This document shows positions 62,720-64,000 of a stretch of 64,000 nt of DNA, piece after piece. Numbering within the stretch: the stretch's first letter is position 1; each line of letters starts with the position of its first letter. Source of the stretch: G965225705 sp965225705 (GTDB taxonomy: Bacteria; Pseudomonadota; Alphaproteobacteria; Caulobacterales; Maricaulaceae); the NCBI GenBank assembly GCA_965225705.1, contig OZ245325.1, forward strand, positions 1,612,001-1,676,000. Direction: 5' to 3'. The position numbers and the translations under genes are program-made. The notes under the pieces were generated by a model that searched no databases, was not told the origin of the DNA, and saw nothing but the letters and a program-made list of their open reading frames with translations.

Positions 62720-63118
62720 TTAAAACTTCTCTGTCATCTCAAAGGCATCTTCGCTGAGCAACCAGGTATTGTCTTCCTGACGGATCCATTTTTCCAGCGT
62801 AATAATGCCACGCCCGACATTCATCTGCCAGTCTGAGGTCAGTATGGCCGTATCCCCGTCAAGGGGATCAATTTTTGTATTCATATAGTCTACATTTTTA
62901 GCACCGGAATCGATAAAATCCTGCCAGAATTTCTGGATATCCTGCCTGCCCTTAAAGACTCCAACACCCCCCACAGTCATGCTGGCATCGTCCTGATAAC
63001 AGGCAGCACATCCTGCAGCATCACCAGCATTAAAGGCTTCACGCCAGGACTTACTGACATTTTTAACGGCCTGTATGACAGCTTCCCTGTCGCCGGTTGA
63101 ATTGTTTTGTGTTGTCAT
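62720..63118 (-). CDS. NTF2-like (SnoaL/YybH-type) protein
   Basis: The 132-residue protein is a small alpha+beta barrel of the NTF2 superfamily. Recognisable pieces are WREAFNAGDAAGCAACYQDDASM, GVGVFKGRQDIQKFWQDFIDSG, DGDTAILTSDWQM and ITLEKWIRQEDNTWLLSED. It has no signal peptide and no catalytic residues that point to a known enzyme; many homologues are annotated as DUF4440 or ketosteroid-isomerase-like. GGGAAG lies upstream of the ATG. It is divergent from pdhB over about 295 bp. Confidence 0.85.
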   Translation of the reverse strand: MTTQNNSTGDREAVIQAVKNVSKSWREAFNAGDAAGCAACYQDDASMTVGGVGVFKGRQDIQKFWQDFIDSGAKNVDYMNTKIDPLDGDTAILTSDWQMNVGRGIITLEKWIRQEDNTWLLSEDAFEMTEKF

Positions 63119-63274
63119 CGGATTGCTTCCCTTTTTATCTTTTTAAAACTTTATCTGACCCTAACATTGATCTTCCACGTATGTAAACAGTGACCAGGCC
63201 AGCTTAAGTGCAAATTTACATAAAAAAAAGAGAGTGATAACACAGGCAGGACAGTGTATAAAAATATGTTATGC

Positions 63275-63303
63275 TTGAACCGCTGTTTAAAAGAGGATAA
63301 AAT
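63275..63303 (+). promoter_or_regulatory. Candidate sigma-70 promoter of pdhB
   Basis: TTGAAC (63275-63280) and TAAAAT (63298-63303) are separated by exactly 17 bp; each matches the consensus at five of six positions. Transcription would start near 63310, leaving a leader of about 100 nt before the TTG start at 63414. Confidence 0.7.
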
Positions 63304-63413
63304 TTGTTAGGAAGCAGATGGTAAGATCTGCCAGCGGAAACTGGAAACTGTTCTGAACCGTTAAAAAGCAGTATGATAAAAAATGACCGTGGTACGACAG
63401 AGGGAGACATATT

Positions 63414-64000
63414 TTGACAATAGAAGTTCTTATGCCGGCTTTATCACCAACCATGGAAACAGGAACGCTTGCCAAATGGCTCAAAAAGGAAGGTGATAAA
63501 GTTGAATCCGGGGATGTTCTTGCCGAGATTGAAACCGATAAAGCTTCTATGGAATTTGAGGCTGTGGATGAAGGTGTTTTAGGCAAAATTCTTGTGCCAG
63601 AAGGGACAGAAAATGTTCAGGTTAATGCCCCCATTGCCCTTTTGCTGGAAGAGGGAGAAGACACCGCTGTCCTGAATACCCCCTCCCTCCCTCCGTCTCC
63701 TCCTGCACAACCTGCCTCTCCCCCTCTGACAGTTTCTGCACAGGCTGAATCTGACCCCCCCCCTCCTGCACCCTCCGTTCACATGCCACCACAGACGCCT
63801 CCTGCCCCCTCCGTGAACACCTCTGAGCCAGCCCCGGACGCCAGCTGGGAACCCATCACTGTGCGGGATGCTTTGCGGGATGCCATGGCCGAAGAAATGC
63901 GCCGCGACCCCTCTGTCTTTGTGATGGGGGAAGAGGTTGCTGAATATCAGGGGGCCTATAAAGTCACACGTGGTCTTTTAGAAGAATTTGGTTCCAAACG
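63414..64000 (+). CDS. pdhB: Pyruvate dehydrogenase E1 component subunit beta, with lipoyl domain (3' end outside window)
   Basis: The reading frame begins with TTG at 63414 (AGGGAG 7 nt upstream) and is still open at the window end. Residues 1-80 are a lipoyl domain: IEVLMPALSPTMETGTLAKW, with the lipoylated Lys in EIETDKASMEFEAVDEG. A Pro/Ala-rich linker (about 80-140) follows, then the start of the E1-beta transketolase domain (WEPITVRDALRDAMAEEMRR, VFVMGEEVAEYQGAYKVT). This fusion is the normal alphaproteobacterial PdhB. The enzyme oxidatively decarboxylates pyruvate with PdhA and PdhC. Unusually, pdhA is not directly upstream; the neighbour is a divergent NTF2-like gene and pdhB has its own promoter. 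Confidence 0.95.
   Translation, partial: MTIEVLMPALSPTMETGTLAKWLKKEGDKVESGDVLAEIETDKASMEFEAVDEGVLGKILVPEGTENVQVNAPIALLLEEGEDTAVLNTPSLPPSPPAQPASPPLTVSAQAESDPPPPAPSVHMPPQTPPAPSVNTSEPAPDASWEPITVRDALRDAMAEEMRRDPSVFVMGEEVAEYQGAYKVTRGLLEEFGSK

Noticed and set aside
1..64000. CRISPR arrays, IS elements, prophage genes, toxin-antitoxin or defence systems
   Set aside because: I looked for regular spaced repeats, transposase/integrase motifs and phage structural genes and found none.

Overview
The window comes from an alphaproteobacterium. The evidence is a CckA-type hybrid kinase, a pyruvate dehydrogenase E1-beta carrying its own N-terminal lipoyl domain, the rpoN-hpf-ptsN block, the lgt-midA-pgeF-prs block, xseA-DUF2093, COQ7 and COQ9 family proteins, TIGR01459 and TIGR02302/DUF4175 family genes, and a short class I NrdA. 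The DNA looks moderately AT-rich with very AT-rich intergenic stretches; I did not compute GC. I cannot name the genus. No insertion sequence, prophage, CRISPR array, rRNA gene or defence island is visible. This is a chromosomal housekeeping segment.

Layout. 1-2.2 kb: end of a small membrane protein gene, a periplasmic metal-sensor gene, and a metallophosphoesterase broken by one extra base. 2.3-10.1 kb: DMT permease, truA, an M23 peptidase, mutS, a Sel1-repeat protein. 10.3-17.1 kb: tRNA-Arg(ACG), GNAT, rsmE, small Sel1 protein, cckA, HAD phosphatase, cupin. 17.5-26.6 kb: gor, class II DAHP synthase, rpoN, hpf, ptsN, anmK, trmFO, then a structured RNA ending in a terminator just before a 72-residue ORF. 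26.7-35.5 kb: aminopeptidase P, putP, M23 peptidase, DUF2093, xseA, and a PAS kinase without an ATPase domain. 35.7-45.8 kb: nrdA behind a NrdR-box pair, MJ0042 zinc-ribbon protein, coq7-dsbB-yqaA, a candidate sRNA, prs, pgeF-midA-lgt, maiA. 46.2-56 kb: hppD, pgi, nadE, Lrp, DUF6356, COQ9, purN, DUF4175. 56.3-64 kb: OmpA-like protein, CaiB CoA-transferase, glutaryl-CoA dehydrogenase, alpha/beta hydrolase, rpmE, an NTF2-like gene, and the start of pdhB.

Functional themes. Tyrosine breakdown (hppD, maiA) and glutaryl-CoA breakdown (gcdH with a CaiB-type CoA-transferase) suggest amino acids are used as carbon sources, consistent with PutP and an Lrp regulator. COQ7 and COQ9 point to ubiquinone synthesis and DsbB to quinone-coupled oxidative folding. 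Two M23 peptidases, AnmK, PgeF, Lgt and OmpA serve the envelope. RpoN and PtsN are the nitrogen sigma factor and PTS-Ntr outputs. Several adjacent genes overlap by ATGA (lgt-midA-pgeF, dsbB-coq7, DUF2093-M23), indicating translational coupling.

I do not see a clearly new multi-gene system. The most interesting signals are non-coding or degenerate: the structured RNA at 26.2-26.4 kb, a C-rich sRNA candidate at 41.1 kb, the NrdR operator pair before nrdA, the kinase without a catalytic domain, a tandem 16-bp repeat before pgi, and a long inverted repeat between maiA and hppD.
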